Shown here: positions 37,991 to 52,325 of the stretch, piece after piece
Layout: every line of letters starts with the position of its first letter
Position numbering within the stretch: the first letter of the stretch is position 1
NCBI RefSeq assembly: GCF_965638725.1
Contig: NC_134951.1
Location: 44,036,746-44,100,745 of the forward strand
DNA from: Aptenodytes patagonicus
Lineage: Eukaryota > Chordata > Aves > Sphenisciformes > Spheniscidae
Direction of reading: 5' to 3'
DNA: 64,000 bases
Program-made: the position numbers and the translations under genes
Notes under the pieces: model-generated
Database searches by the model: none
Seen by the model: the letters and a program-made list of their open reading frames with translations, nothing else
Told to the model about the DNA's origin: nothing

Positions 37991-39055
37991 ATGGAGTACC
38001 AGCGTCGAGTCCTTCTGCAGTGATTAACCTACTTTGCAGGCAGTCGGACTTACTTTCTTTTCTCTTTTTTTAATTTAAAAAAACCAAACCAGAAAAGCAG
38101 CCCAAGGGGCAAGAGAGACCCCTCCATCCCATTTGTGCCCTTTCCCTTTCTCCCCCCCATGCACACCTACCCACACCTACGCAGTGCTGGAAAAAGGCTG
38201 TAAGCAGGGCATTACCATTAGTGCGTCCTGGGTATTGGGAGCTGTGGTTTTGAGATTAAACACCCAGCAAAGAAATTTCACCCTTTTGACCAGAATTTTC
38301 CACAAGCTACTGAACACAGGTTAGGAAAATAAAAAAAATTTAAAAAAAAAAAAAGGGAGAACAAAATGTCTAAATTTCCTTTCACGTTCAGATGCGGCAG
38401 AATGGTTGAGATCACTTCTCTGCTAAAATTAGGGCAAAAAGGGCACATGTCAAGTGCCTGAGAGAAGGTGCCTGGTCACGGGGACCGCACTGCCGGGGAC
38501 ACTGGGAGCCGGTGCCCAGGCAGCAGGACCTGGCTCGGGGGCTCTCCTCACAGGTGCCAGAAGGGCACCCTGCCTCCACCGGCTCCAAATATGTTGCTAT
38601 CGGTATCTTTTCATCAGTTGTCAGCCCTTAAAAAAAAAACAAAACAAACCACAAACATGCAATCCCCCCCCCCCCCAAAAAAAACCCCAGCAGCCACAGA
38701 AAAAGAAGTTTTACCCCCGTAAACCCCAAATAAGAAAGGAGCAGAAGGGAACAAGTGGGGCTCAGGGAAGGAAGCAGTGCGGGATCTCTGCTGTTAGGAA
38801 AGCAGCTCGCTTTCCGAGGGTCCTCTGGAAACTCTTGGGGCACTTTGCGTATTCTGCAACAATGATTTTTCCCTCCTTGAGCCGTTTCAGCCTTGCCAAT
38901 ACACCGGGGGAGGGGCCCATGGGTGGGGAAGGAGTTAAAAATAAAAACAAACACTGAAAAGCTATTTGTAAACTGTTTCACCCCAGCGATCATTTCAACT
39001 CGCGGTTTCTTTAACCGACTGAGCAGTGCACCTGCAGAGCGAGTCAGGGCAGGAG
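37991..39055. other. non-coding sequence, no gene seen
   Basis: It contains an A-rich block near 38328-38354 and a run of 13 C at 38664-38676 followed by A-rich sequence. The frame of 167 codons at 38454-38957 (plus) crosses these low-complexity runs and has no recognisable domain, so I do not call it a gene. Confidence 0.5.
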
Positions 39056-39062
39056 ACACCCC

Positions 39063-39130
39063 TCTATAAATATCTGGGAGAACCCTCGCCCGGCTGCGCC
39101 GCCTCGGGCACCTCTCTGCGCTGGAGCATG
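39063..39130 (+). promoter_or_regulatory. candidate TATA-type promoter
   Basis: CTATAAATATC at 39063-39073 is a strong TATA match. It is followed by a GC- and CpG-rich 50 bp in which a start would fall near 39095-39100. An ATG lies at 39129 with only a short frame behind it and no good donor close by. The combination of a TATA box with a local CpG cluster is better than the other TATA matches in the window, but there is no gene behind it that I can see. Confidence 0.25.
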
Positions 39131-42100
39131 ACACCGATGTGCCCATTTTCATGGGAATGTCCTAAACTTTACAGTCAGGAAACAAATGGAAGGTGGGCAG
39201 AGGAAAAAAAAGGAGGAAAAAAAAAATTCCTCAGATAAAAATGCCCTGCATACAATTTCAGCTTTGCAACAGTCAATGCTGCCCTTATCTGGGTTTCAAC
39301 AACTACAAGGTTTTGGGTGCCTGGTCATCTCTCCTCCACCCCACAGTCTCTTAACCAGCCAAAGAAAGCAGCTATGCGAGGTGTTACACCAAGTACGGCT
39401 GTAAATCCTGCAGCCTCCTCTGCCCCATCCAGGTGACCTGAAACCCCAAGTGCCAAACCCGGCAATTAAGCCATCCCCCAAACGCTGCACACCCCTATGA
39501 AAGGCAGGTGCCCATCTCCTCCAGCGTCAGTTCAGCACTCAGCCAGAGGTCAGGAGCAAAAGGCTGGAAGCAAAGGCATTCCTCGCAGTTTTGGTTTACT
39601 CATAATCCAACGAGACAGCACCAATTCTCACCTCTGGGCAGGTTACTTCCTTAAAAAACAAAACCAAACACCCAAACCAACTTCAGACAGTGAATCAGCC
39701 ATTGCTCGAGTCACACACGCATGGAGAGCACCGAACCCAACTGATAGCTGCACCGCCAACCTCAGCCCTTGCTCTTCTCTCCCCACCCCCTAAAACTAGC
39801 AAGGACGCAAGCTTCTTCGTAATGCTCTGAAGGTTTAAATCAGAAACCTTGAAGCAATGCTGGTGTGGGCACAGACACCCTACGTGGGGTGGGGGAGAGT
39901 GGAGGGGGTTCGGCAGCCAACAGCTTCGCCGACTAGGTGCCTATCAGCAGCTCCCTCTCTGTTGAGTGCAGGAGAGCCACAGGCACGGTCGCCTGCATCA
40001 CCAACCGCATGGGGCTGCAGCGGGCAGCAGAGCCGCCCCCATCGGTTCAATGCCTCCTAGGAAGGTGAAAATTCTGATTTTGGAAAACAGGGGAGCAATT
40101 CCATAATATGCTCATCTTACAGAGAGAGTTTCTCAGGCTATTCTGGTACAGCTTTTGGGTCCCTCCATTTGCAATCCTATGTGGTTTAATTTTTTTGTTT
40201 GAAACTAGGCAGGGGAGCAGCACTCATACAGGTTGACTCCTGGATGCCTTTCAACCAAAAGCAGGTGAAAGCTCCACTCACACTTGAGCCAACTGAGAAG
40301 CAGACATATCCAAGAAATTTTCAGGTTCTGGTCCAGCATCGCTCCTGAAAAGTAAAGCTCAACAGCTGAAACTAAGACCAAACCAGAAACAAGTAATTTT
40401 TGAAATAATGATAGTTGCAATCAGTCTAAAAAGGCAAGTGCATTAACTAACACTGCTGATGCTGGAAAATCTGCAGGTAATCAGGATGGGCAAATCTCAA
40501 AGGCTGGTGTTCACATAAGCATCCCCAGTATGGCTGTTTGTCCAAAGCTTAACCAAACTATTCAAACTCGCTGGTGTGCAAAGTTAGACTGCAAGGAAAA
40601 ACGTTTCAGAAGCCATAACTCTTCACACTGGAACATGGCTACCAGGACATTTCGGGTATTTACACAGACTGGAATTGGATTCTAGGAATGGGGAAATGGA
40701 TCTTCCTCTACCATTTCCTCAAGACCAAATCATTTTTTTCTTATTCTGACAGTAACAGAGCAAGACAGACTTCTGCTTTGACCTCATTACGCTGCGGCAG
40801 CAGGCGGCTGCGGGCTGCCTACAGACCCTACAACCAAAGGCTATTCCTTCCCATCCACCGGCTTTTGCATTGCCTGTTTATGGAACTGTGGCACCGGGGA
40901 CACCCTGAAACCATCTGCACCACAGGATAATTACACACAGAGACGACGACTTTGCTGCAAGAAATGGACTGAAGTTGCGGGTGAGGGGGAGGACAACAGG
41001 TGCCTGCAGAAGGAACAAGGAAAGTGTCGGGCCAAGCGAACCACTTTTGGTACCCATGTTTACCACCCCTACCTCACCCTACGCTCCGTGCATGCACGCC
41101 CTGCCTGTAGCAAAAGTCGCTCCTGCACTTTGAATTCCTTTGCTGCTGAGCGTGGTAGTCAGCCCTTTCATGTTGTTCTAGAGCAGACTGTAAAGACTTT
41201 GGTCCTATAAAGCCTTCTCGTGACATTACTGACCTTGTTACTCTTTACGCTACTCCAGTTTCCACAAGAAAGAAAAAATTCTCAAGTGATTCGAACAAGT
41301 ACTGCGTTCATCTTCAGAAATGACTGGCATCACCTTGAGATCAAAATATCTACCCGATTGCTATAGGAAGGCTTTATAGCTTCAAGTTCTATATAGGTAA
41401 CACTTCAACAGCACAATCATTTTTTTCCACCAAAAAGAATCATGAAAAGCACCAGAAATATTTGCAGCAGGCAGCTAATACCAACTCCAGCTTTCCTTGC
41501 AAGCTATTTTCACCAAGTTAGTCTTGATAGCACCATAGTTTGTTGAGGTAGGGAACAATATAAATTAAGTCTGGGGAGGGAAATAAGGAGGCAATATTTA
41601 TCCGTTGAAAGTTAAGAGTTGCGAAGAAAAACAAGAAGCATTACACTGATTAAGTAATACACGGGTTGGCGTACAACAGAACTTGTGCATTACATTTGCA
41701 ACCTTGTGTTTTGCTTTAATAACTGGGGCTAGACAAAACAATTGGACTGCAGCTGTACCACACTGCAGGCCAAGACCTTACTTGCTTTGATCTTACGGAA
41801 TGGTAAAAATTTTGAAGAGAAAGTTTGGAGACGATTTGAATGATGCTCACAGCTTTTTAAGTTTGGAATTCGGTGGTTAGTGCATTAAGCATTACTCACT
41901 TTCTGAATAAAGTGGAAAGTTAACACAAATTGGCAGATGACTAACTGTCCAAGAAACAGATTACTGAATGAATCACTGACTCTACTTTTAGTCTAATAAT
42001 AAGATAAACGAAGAAGAACAAGAAGGGGAAAAAGACAAACAAAAAATTTCCTTGCAGAGTGCTTATATTTGCACTGCCCGTGAACTTCCAGCTATGACAA

Positions 42101-45100
42101 ACTACGCAACGATTTTGTAATTTACTGTTGAGTTTTACCGTGGGGTTAGCTCACTGACATGCCTCACGATTACTTCACACCATCAATTAATTTGGGTTTC
42201 TGTAAAAAGAATTCTGCATCACACTTCCCCTCAGTACACATTTAATAACAGTTACAGGAATAAATGAAGGGATTGGAAATGAAGTTAAATCGCCGAGTAG
42301 AGTCAGAAGCATTTGGCAGGTTACAGGTTCAACACACAGAAGTACCTCAGGCACAGCAGATACCTGAAGTTGACCTGAAGCAGAATTCAGGTTTCCCAGC
42401 TCAAGAGCAGGACCTAACCGAATGTCTGCAGACACTCTGATTTTTGCTAGTCAAGTTCTGGCCAAAAATTTGCCTACTATGCATGGCCAGCATTCAGCTT
42501 TGCATAAAATCACCACCGGTGCTGCTCAGGAACACAGGAGAATGGCGGCAGCGCTGTCCCCCTCCCAAACAACAGTCGATCGGCTGCAGCAGCCACGCAG
42601 GGTGAAGCTATACACGACAGCTCGAGGTGATCTGGGTTTGCCACTCAGCAAAGGCCCTGTGCCCCCCCCTGCTCCCCCTTGTCTCCCCTGCTTTAGCTTT
42701 GCTGCTCTTTGGACCTGTGGTCTTACTCATCAAGTGGTCTAGAAAATTAGCCAGGGCTAAGAAAATGGTAAATTGATGTGTGCTAGGTTGGAAAACTGAA
42801 TCAGCTCAGCAAAGTCCAACAAGCACATGGCCAAGCAGGACCTCCTGTTTTCACCCAGCAGCACAAGGGGTTACCAGCTCCTAACTTCACCCTCTCATTA
42901 TGAACGATAAGGTTAGACTACCTCCTTCACCTTCCAATTCAAGCTGTTCTGAACCCGTTACTCAACATTTCAACATGGCAAGTGCACACGCTTGCCATCG
43001 TCCCCAGAGTGATAAAAGGAAGACCTGAGGGCCTAGGATTGCAGCCACCTGCTTCAAAAAACTCTCCACAGTCACCAGGTCTGCTCATCTCCTCAGCTAT
43101 AACTTAGGTTTAAAATCTAAATTCACAAGAGCTCACCACAGCTGGGAGATAGGTGACATGACCAGGTCACATCAGGCCAGGAGCAACCAGAATCAGGTGG
43201 GAATAACAACAGTTATTTGAATATTTGCAAAAGATAGTACTTTTGCATTTTGTTAACGTAGAAGACTTGCTTGATTGAGTTCTGTTTTCCTCTAACATTT
43301 CTTTCAATTGTCCGTTGCAAACACAAGCCAAAATTAAATGGCCCAAACCTCTCATGCCCTGGCAGCAAGCTCTTACTGCCAAGCTACAGGTTAGGCTGGG
43401 CACAGGCTGCTAATGGTTTTCTGCAGTACCACCACATTGCAAAAGCAAGACAAGAGTGACCTTCAGGAGATGGGGCACGATGCTGTGATGGTCATTGCGC
43501 TTTGGGGGCAAAATCCCATGGTCAGCTCTAGGTCTTTTACCAAATTTTGGTTTAATTTGATCCCTTGCCCAGGTCCTTGCCAGACCCTGCAGTAAACTCA
43601 ACCAGCAAAAAACTAACCCTACACATACAATGAATCATCTTCTGCCAATTTAGCTCTCAGGGCTGGCCCACTGTGGGATGAGACAGGTGCCAGGGCAAGC
43701 GCAAGGAAAAGGAGAGGAGATGATGCAAAGCAGAATCAGTCTCAAAATCCAGTAGCAACAGTGTCTGTTGCCCTCCACAGGTCCAGCTCTCAGTGATTTT
43801 GGACACAAGTCCCATTTCCGAGTCAGCAGAGCTCAGAACATGGATGAGATGTGGACACGTTATTCATTCTTCATGACCCAACCCTCATGACACTTCTGAT
43901 GGCAAGATTTTCTAAAGACAAGCTGAAATCAGAGCACTGAACCCATGTCCTCTTGAACTCTGAATAACCACTGACACCATACGTTGCAGTTCTTGCCAGT
44001 TATTCTTCTGTGAACTTCAGTAAGAACTGTCCATAAATAAATCTCTGAAGTTGGAAGTTGGCCTTTTCTGCTATACCGATCTGAAAATAGTAAAATCTCT
44101 CTTATTGTTGCCATGTAACAAACAACTGGATTTTCACATGTTTCAAAGTTATATCTCCACAGGCTTCTGCGCCTCTATTTTTAGTGCGCCTCTCCCAGTA
44201 AGAAGCTACAAGACAAAGATTCTCCATCACAGTCTGGTTACACAAGAAACTAACAAAGGTATTTCAGCACAATCCAAATTAACTACATAAATATATTTAA
44301 ATATTTAGTGGTAAAAGATGCCCGCTGACACTGAGGGAGCTAGAATACGTCTAGATTTATTGAGGATCTGCCCCAGAATTGATTTTGTAAAAACCACACT
44401 CTGCTTTTAAAATAGAATAATAAGAAACAAAGAACCGTCACATCCTTATAAGGAATAATTCACTAGTATAAATATTGCAACAATAGAGAAAGCAAACACA
44501 GAGGTTTCATAAATGTTGGAAATTTCACTCTAACAGGGGAGAAAAGTCTAGCTTTGCCTCATTTATAGTCTTTAAATCTTATAACAACACAGGCAACTTG
44601 AAAGCAGGCAGCAACACTATATATTAATGCGGCAGATCAGGAGACGCTGACTGGACTACTATTAAAAGTAGAATACCTTGCATAAAAGAATTAAAATTTG
44701 ATATACTATAACAGCATGGAGGGCATGCTCTGCTTATATGAAAACAAAATAACCTCGCATTCTACAAGGTACAGTTTCAAACAAAATGCAGTATGTGCTA
44801 GGGGTTGCTTCGTTGCACTGAACACAGGGCAGGATCTTTACAAAAAGATTTCAGCCTCATAGGTAAACAGCTGAAAGGATGCCAGCACATTTGAAAACTA
44901 TTACTTTAAAAAAAAAAGAGAGAGAAAGAGATGAATTTAATAGATCACTTTCTGATTTGCTCTTTTTTCAGTATCGCTTTCAGTACTGGGAGACATGCGT
45001 TTCCTCCTAGGTAATGACAGACACATCCTGCAGTTGTCGTTTATTCTTCCACCCCTATTTTCTGTTTACGTTCCTCTCCGAATCCTCTGACCCCAGCTCA

Positions 45101-48100
45101 AACAGCAATACAGGTCACTCAACAATCTTACTGTTCTCTCTTTACCGGAGTGGAACAGAGGTGGAGAACAGCAGCTCGGCAAGACGAGGTAGTGTGCCAA
45201 GTCTTCCCCCACTCGACATAAATAGATATTTTCCAGATGCGCATCTCTGACATCGAGGCTAAGCGTCGGCAATACTCACTGCGGTGAAACGCAAAACACT
45301 GAGGAGACAGGAGAGGGGAAGGTTTTAGCACCGCAAGCAGTGGTACAATTAGGTTTGTTTTGGAGGGTACGAGATCTTTCATTGTTGCGCAGCAAATCAC
45401 TAAAGCTTCCATAAGTTAAAAAAAAAAAAAAAAAAGAAAAAAGCTCAAAGTAATATTTTCCAACCTTTCACTAAGAGTAGGGGCCAAAACCACACATTTT
45501 AAAGGTCTTCCACAGTTTTATTATTAGAAGTAGAAACCCTACTGATACTGATGAGTCATTTGTATTGGCGGAAACCAAGAATACCCATTTTCTTCATGTG
45601 TTACAAAGCTCTCAATGTGGTTTTCTATTCATTACTGGTCGAAGTAGTTGACTAAAAACAAAACAAGTGACAAGAACTCACCTTACTGTTATTCAAGCCT
45701 GTTTTATACCAGCTGATCTTGTTTATCACAGTTTTAGAGATCGCTTATTTTTCGCCCCGTTCCACAAAAAGAAGAAAAATACACAAAAGATGACTACGAA
45801 TCTAAACTCTGTGACAGTAAATCCAGAACTGCAGATGGATAATTCAGTCCGCTTCTGCAAAGGCTTTTGTGATCGACTAAGAAAGGAAAAAGAAAGGAGG
45901 GAAGAAAAAAAAAATAACCACAACAACAAGATCAGTTAAAAATCATCAGTCAGCAGAAGCTATCATTTCAGGATCCTTATGAGTAATCAGAATAGAGTCT
46001 GTAAATAAAGAAGCAGTTGTACAAAAGCGTGAGTTTTCATCTTCATGCAAACGAAGGAATCCTTTCACGCTAACGGCCAGCGTTATTGCCACACAGGAGA
46101 TAAAATCCAGAGTAAGAAATAGCAAAATTCTGAAAATTAAAGATAACTAAAACCAGGTTTTTAAAGTTTAATCAGAATTCCTTGCTGGCTTTAAAGAAGA
46201 TTTCTGCCATAAAAAGGGGTGGAGGGTAGGAGACTGTACAGCTTGCAGTTGGCAAGGGAAAATAGAATTCATACGCTGGACTTGCCATACCCAAATTGGG
46301 AACAATGCTCGGTGGGATTTTTTTTTTGGTAACGTCCCATTCACAAAAAAAAGAAACAAAATAAACCCCAGAGGTTTAGTCCCGCTGAACGTCCGTAGCA
46401 TCTAGATGCACTTCGAGAACAACCTCTGCAGCGGTGCAATGAATTTCTACGTTACACTATGCACCTAGCAGAACAACAGCCTGGGAAAATGACAGTGTAT
46501 TTTGATGTTACCGGGAAAGAAAACCACAGCAAAGCAGTGACCAGAGAACTGAAAAGAACCTTTGAACAACGGCTCGGCACTGACGGTCTCTCTGCCTGCG
46601 CCTCCTATTGTGGATAGTTTATAGCGAGGGTAGCTCCAAGCTGCACCAGACACGTGAGTCAGCAAGAGCAGCTTGTAGGAAACTGCTGACATGTTCAATT
46701 GCTCTCACATACACTGAACACACCTACCCACTAAATAAAAAACAGGCTGCATGCAAATCGGGGTAAAGGAACATCTCCACACCTACAGTTCCTGTTTTCC
46801 TAGTTCAGGTTTAAATTTTAAAGCGCTAACAAAGAAAAAAAAAAATCTCAGTGGATGTCAGCGATAATAAGTAGCTATGATTAAGTCTCAAGGGTCATTT
46901 TGTTTATTTAAACAGACATAACTGCTTTTCCTCTTTTCAAAAAACAAAATTGCTGCTCCACAGCCCAGAAGCCTTGCATGGTGACAAGCAGTAAACAGTT
47001 CCTGTTCTTCTTAGTGGGGACACTCCTTTTGAACCTATGCACCAAAACCCATCTACCCATCACAGCCCGGCTGAGTATTTTCAAAGCTCAGGAGCAAAAA
47101 AACAAGCTTCTAGCTTCCATTTCAACTCCTACTAGGGGTAAAGTGGAAAATCCCAGGTTTTTCATTCCTAACAGCTTTTCAAGCATCTGTTCCGTTGATA
47201 CAATAGCAGAGAAAGTTATCAGTCAAGCCGTATGCAAATTATAGGTCTTGGGAATAAGTCTGGGAGGATCTGACCGTTTTAGGTCACCTTTCACACTAGA
47301 AAGAAGAAGAAGAAAACGGCGTACCTCAGGTCCCGGTGCCTCTTGCCCCTGCAGCCACCACCACGTCGTTCTCTTCTTCCTTTGAGGCACTGAATCTGAA
47401 GTGTCCCAGCTTGGCTCTGAGGGCAGGTTTGCACCAAGCAGGTGTAAACAGCAAAGGGGGAGCAGAGGCAGAGGAGATCGGGGAGGGATGAGGGGTTACG
47501 CACAGAGGGGCTGCACGCCTGGCAGCCCCCTCACCCACGCAGGATCTGCAGTTCAGCCCCCACCGCATTAGGAGCTTTTTGCAGGCAACCGCTTTCAAGC
47601 CAAATGGGGACACATCTATCGATCTGCTGAGATGCCAGTGCAGCGCAGCTGGTGTTCTGCAGGTTGTTGCTGTGGCTCCTTCTGCATAAAGATCAATACA
47701 ATCAAGCACAGGAGTCTTCTGAGCCCAATTTTTGACGGATCGAAGTTCTGCCGTACACGTAAACTTTTAGCATAAAGGTTTTTCTGAACTTATTCCCTTG
47801 TTCCTTTTTATTTACCTGTTCTGAACATGCGGTTGCTCTTTGATCAATACCATTAGTTCTAGTAACTCAGGAGCTTCGAGTCCATCACTGGCCACAAAGG
47901 CATTTGTATGCATTCCACTGCTTGCCTGCTTTAAAACTACAATTCATATTCCAAGAGTGAGTGGCACAGTAAGTAGCGCTCTTTTCAATCCACTACAAAG
48001 ATGTTTCTGCCTAACTAAAAAGCAAAACTAACACATTGCAACTCAGCTGGCTATATTCATACATTTTACATCTTCTTGATGCAAGCTTCACATGAATGCG

Positions 48101-50889
48101 TACTATTCAGGCAGCTGCCAAGGTTAATGTCTTTTGGCTGAATTTAAAGGAATGATGACCATTTTTTGTAAAAAGCTGAATAAGCATTTTGAGCACTATT
48201 CTGGAGAACCTTAGGGAGTTACTGGGGGTAGAAATGTGTCCATTCAGCTACTATGACAAAACCATTTAGGCACCTCCTCAAATATCAGTAAAGAACTGTA
48301 GTATCAGAAAGACTCTCTTCCACATTCTCTTAAAGCATTTGTAGTCAGGAGGAGCACTGAAAGCAGCAGGACTAACTCGGACTTAGAGAAAGCTTTCAGT
48401 TTAAATCCAAATTTTCTTCAACACATTAATGGAATGACCGGTATATTTCCCCTAACATAGTTCAACCCAGAAACCACTAACATACAACCATCACACCCAA
48501 AATGAGCCGAGCTGGAAATTCAGAATTTCAGAGGTAAAAGAAGGAAGCATGCATGCCTTCAAACAAAAGTCAGATCTGCTAAACACCACAGGTATGTTCA
48601 AGCAACTTGTAAACTGAGAAGTCATTCAGAGAGCATTCCTTCGAGTAAAAAGGCACATACATTTTGATTTGACGATATAAACCATGTTCATACTACCTAA
48701 ATTAAAATCACAAGAGACTCTGTTCACGTCACACAATGTTATTCAATTTACACCGTTTATTACATAAAAATGTCATTACTACCAAAATTATTACTTTGCA
48801 TATATTAATGTTACACATCTCATTTTTCAGCTTAGTGCCATAAACGTCTCTTAGCTACACTCTAAGAGGTCTCCTATTCATCTGTGCGTATGTGAAATCC
48901 TAACCAAAAAGAACATCACAGGCACACAATGAGAAAACACCTCTTTTTGTTCTTCTTGGATTTTTAAAACGAAAAAAAAAAAAGTGATGGCTGATTTTTT
49001 TTTTTCATGGCTGGTGATATTTTTAGAGAAAACCTTAAGGAAAATAACTAACTGGCAATCACACTGCAGCCTCGTTAAGAAAAATAGCTATTGCACTTCA
49101 GAACAGAAAATCAAGCAATGAAAGTTTTAAAATAAGCAAAGGCAAGCAACTTCCGTCACACATTTCACACTACACATCATCTACACAGGGTTTTATTTTC
49201 AGATCCCTTTGTCATTAATTATGCACGCACATAAAGACATACGCAAAATTGCTATACAGTACGAGGATTTTATTAAACTCATTAATTTCAATGAGTCTCT
49301 GGGGCCTTCTACAATGTCGAAAATTTACCAGAATCCCCTCATATTCGGAGCCCTATGTCAATGCCTATTTATTGAGATTTGGACCGTTATTCTCAGCTAG
49401 CAACTTGGGTGCTATCTCTAACTTTCCTTCATGCCCAGCACAGAAGAGCGAACAGCCAATGTTTTCTTGCTGCAAAATGAACGACAGAAAGCAAAGAGCG
49501 AAGGAGAGGAGGGTGTCCCACCTACACCACCGGCGCATCCTGCCAGTGTGCACGGCATTACTACCAACACATGCTTGAGATGTGCCTCCAGGTCAGAAAA
49601 GGACTAGGAATACCTGCCCTAGCGCTGCTTCCCAGTGTGAGATACCCGGGCATAAACAATTGCTGATGATTAACCAGTCGGGATCTGCCAGCATGTGCAT
49701 CAGTCGTGCACCTTCTGTGTGCACCCGTCCCATCCAATCCTCACAATTGTAAAAGTTTTCAAAAAATTTAGTTGTTTAAGCACAAATTACACAGCAGAGT
49801 TGCCCAGCATTGCCCACAAATGCACACTGTGCTTCTGTGGAACATTTCTGCAAAAGATCTCTAAATATCTTGACAACCACCCTATCTGCAAAATTGCTAG
49901 GGACCTTTCTTGCCCACTTGACAGCTCAGCATACTGGCGTACATCCGTTTGAACGGCTCGTCCAGTTGCTACAGAGCAAACTAACAGGAAAACTAGACCT
50001 ATGATCCCGACTTTTCAATCCTCTACTTTTCCAATTAGTCACGGCTTCCTTCCATTTCTTGCAGAGCACCTTCAGAACAGCCTCTGAAGCTGGAGAGTCA
50101 AATGTGAAAAACGATGCTGAAAGCACAGGTTCAATACACCGCAGGGAAGTACAACGCCGATCCATTTTGCTGCACAAGTGCCCGGATCCCTGTGACGGGG
50201 GGCAGGCGGGTGGATACAAAAGGCAACACAGGCTTTTAGAAGAACACAAATTCCACATCTGAAGTGGAATTTTATTTCTACCTGTCAGATGTAAAGACTC
50301 CTAAAACACTAGTTTCAGGTTGTTGCTACAACAGCCCCGTAGACAACAGCTTAACACACAACCTTATCGTTTTGTTCTATCCATCTCATCAAACGCAATT
50401 ATCTCAAATTTCAGTATTTACATACCTGAAGAAGTCAATTTACCCAAGCACCACCACCCTCTTCAAACTGCTGAGCATTCCACCGTCTACAGCAGAATCT
50501 CAGACAGTTCCCAGCCTGAAAAAACCGACTTGTTTCTAGCTCGAGCCCCAGAATACCGAATTAAAATATGCACAAGTTTAGCGACAGTTCCAAAGTCTTC
50601 GAAAATGGGCTTTCATTACGAAAACACTGACAGGGCTTCAACTAGAGCAAACAGCAACACTGTAATTTCCCAACCTTTCCAACATCCTAAAGAGTGATTC
50701 TAGTAAGATGTCATCCCTGCCTCACGTTTATTATTAAAGAGTGAAAAACGCGGTTTACTCCGGAGCTGCCGGGGCTTCAGCAACAAGGGCACAACGATCT
50801 CACGGTAACTGAAGCGTTTTAAGCAAGACACCCGCCGCATTACAAAAATAGCCTGCTCCACAAAAGGAGAGGCACGATTTCACACTTCG
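39131..50889. other. long non-coding stretch
   Basis: No recognisable gene over about 11.8 kb. An A-rich tract lies at 45418-45440. A perfect minus-strand splice donor (AAG|GTGAGT, last exon base 45682) could close a non-coding exon of the leftward transcript, but its upstream acceptor is not clear. 48650-48880 is AT-rich and repeat-poor. The 110-codon frame at 49926-50258 (minus) carries no known domain. Confidence 0.5.
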
Positions 50890-51495
50890 CGTCTTTCATG
50901 ACAGCCAGCGTCTTCGCGGCGCGCTGCCTTGCCTACACGCTACGTTTTCGCGATCCAAGAAACTGTTATCGGAGTTCACATCCCTCTCCAAACCTCTAAA
51001 AACGGGGGTGGGGGACGCAGAGGGGACGGCGGACGCCCGGCGCGGTGCCCGCTTGCCCCGAGCGGCTGCAGGTGGCCGCGGCGGCGGGGCCGGGCCGGGG
51101 GAAGGCGCCGGGACGGCCCTTCGCGAAGGGGGCTGCCCCGGGGCTCCCGGCCCGCCCGGCGGTGCGGAGCGGAGGGGAGCGCGGAAGGGAGCGCGCACGG
51201 GCGCGCGCACGGACACACGCACACTTCGGCGCCTGCCGCGCACTCCCCGTTACGCAACGCGCGTGTTTCCCACTTTAAGGAATAAGCAATAAGCACTCCT
51301 GCAGAGCCCGCGGCCGCTCCGGGGGCGGGGGTGCAGCCCCCCCGCCTAACCCCGCGCAACAGCTGCTTCGGAAGGAGGAGGAGGGGAAAAAAAACACACT
51401 GCCCCCCGCCCCCCCCCCCCGTCCAGCCTCCCCCCGAACTTCGCCCCCACCCCTCGCCCGGCGGGGCTGCCGAGCCGCGGAACAGGCGCACTCAC

Positions 51496-52160
51496 CTCGC
51501 CCTCCGCGCAACTTTCGGGGGTCGCCCCTCTCGCTGCAGCCTTGGGGGGGGGGAGTGAAGGAAGGGGGGGGGGGAGGCCGTGGGGCGGGGTGGAGCGGGC
51601 CCGGGGCGGGGGGGAAGGCTGTTACGGCTGAGGAGGTTTGGGGAGAGGGGGGTTGCTCTTGTTGTTGCTGCTGCTGTTGTTTCGGAAATTATTAGTATTT
51701 CTCTGCGGTCAGAAACCTGCGCCCTCCCCCCCCAAAGGAAAAAAAAAACCCCGACCCAGACGCTCATCACATGGCGGTTGCTTTGAACGAGCTGCTTCCA
51801 GAGCCAAAGTCTTGCGGAGAAAAATAAAGGGGGAAGGGAGGGAAGGGGCTGGCAGGGGGCCGGAGGAGGAGAGAAAGCCGCAGCGGAGGGAGGGTGGGAG
51901 GGAGGGAGGCGGGGGGGGGGAGCGGCACCGCGGCGGCTCTGTCGCTGCCGGAGCGGCACCCGGGGCCGGCGGCGGTGGCAGCCCGGCGGAGGCGGAGGAG
52001 GGAAGGCGGCGCTGCGCTGCTGCCGCGGCCGCTGCTGCCCGGCTCTGCCGCCCGCCCGCCCGCGCCCGCCGCCGCCCGCCGCCTCGCGCGCGCCGGCCCA
52101 GCGCCGCCCCCGCCCCTCAATCGCTACATTGTTGACATTCGCAGGCTGACATCATCCTCC
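51496..52160 (-). other. probable non-coding first exon of leftward transcript
   Basis: On the minus strand the segment ends GGGCGAG|GTGAGT, one of the best donors possible; the intron starts at 51495 going left. The 5' edge is uncertain: any start between about 51.8 and 52.2 kb fits. The exon would include an AACAACAGCAGCAGCAAC stretch (within 51658-51682) and an ATG immediately followed by TGA (51772 down to 51767), so it reads as 5' UTR. A long minus-strand frame (51959 to 51492) stays open across the donor, but its product is low-complexity Pro/Arg/Ser. The intron would have to exceed 51 kb, since no downstream coding exon is recognised before the window edge. The gene is unidentified. 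Confidence 0.5.
51769..51777 (+). promoter_or_regulatory. YY1-like motif
   Basis: ACATGGCGG resembles the YY1 core (AANATGGCGGC) on the plus strand. YY1 sites commonly lie just downstream of TATA-less start sites. Orientation alone would favour a plus-strand start, whereas the nearby donor favours the minus strand. Confidence 0.4.
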
Positions 52161-52325
52161 CCGCCCCGCCGCCCGCTCCATTCACAATAACGCTACGCCA
52201 ACGGCGCAGCGCCCGCTCCCTCGCCTGCCCCGGCCCCTACGCACAGAAAGCGGCGTACGGCCGCTCCGCGAATAGCGGCGCCGCTGACATTCCACCCGCC
52301 CCGCCCCTCCGGCCGGGAGCGGGCG

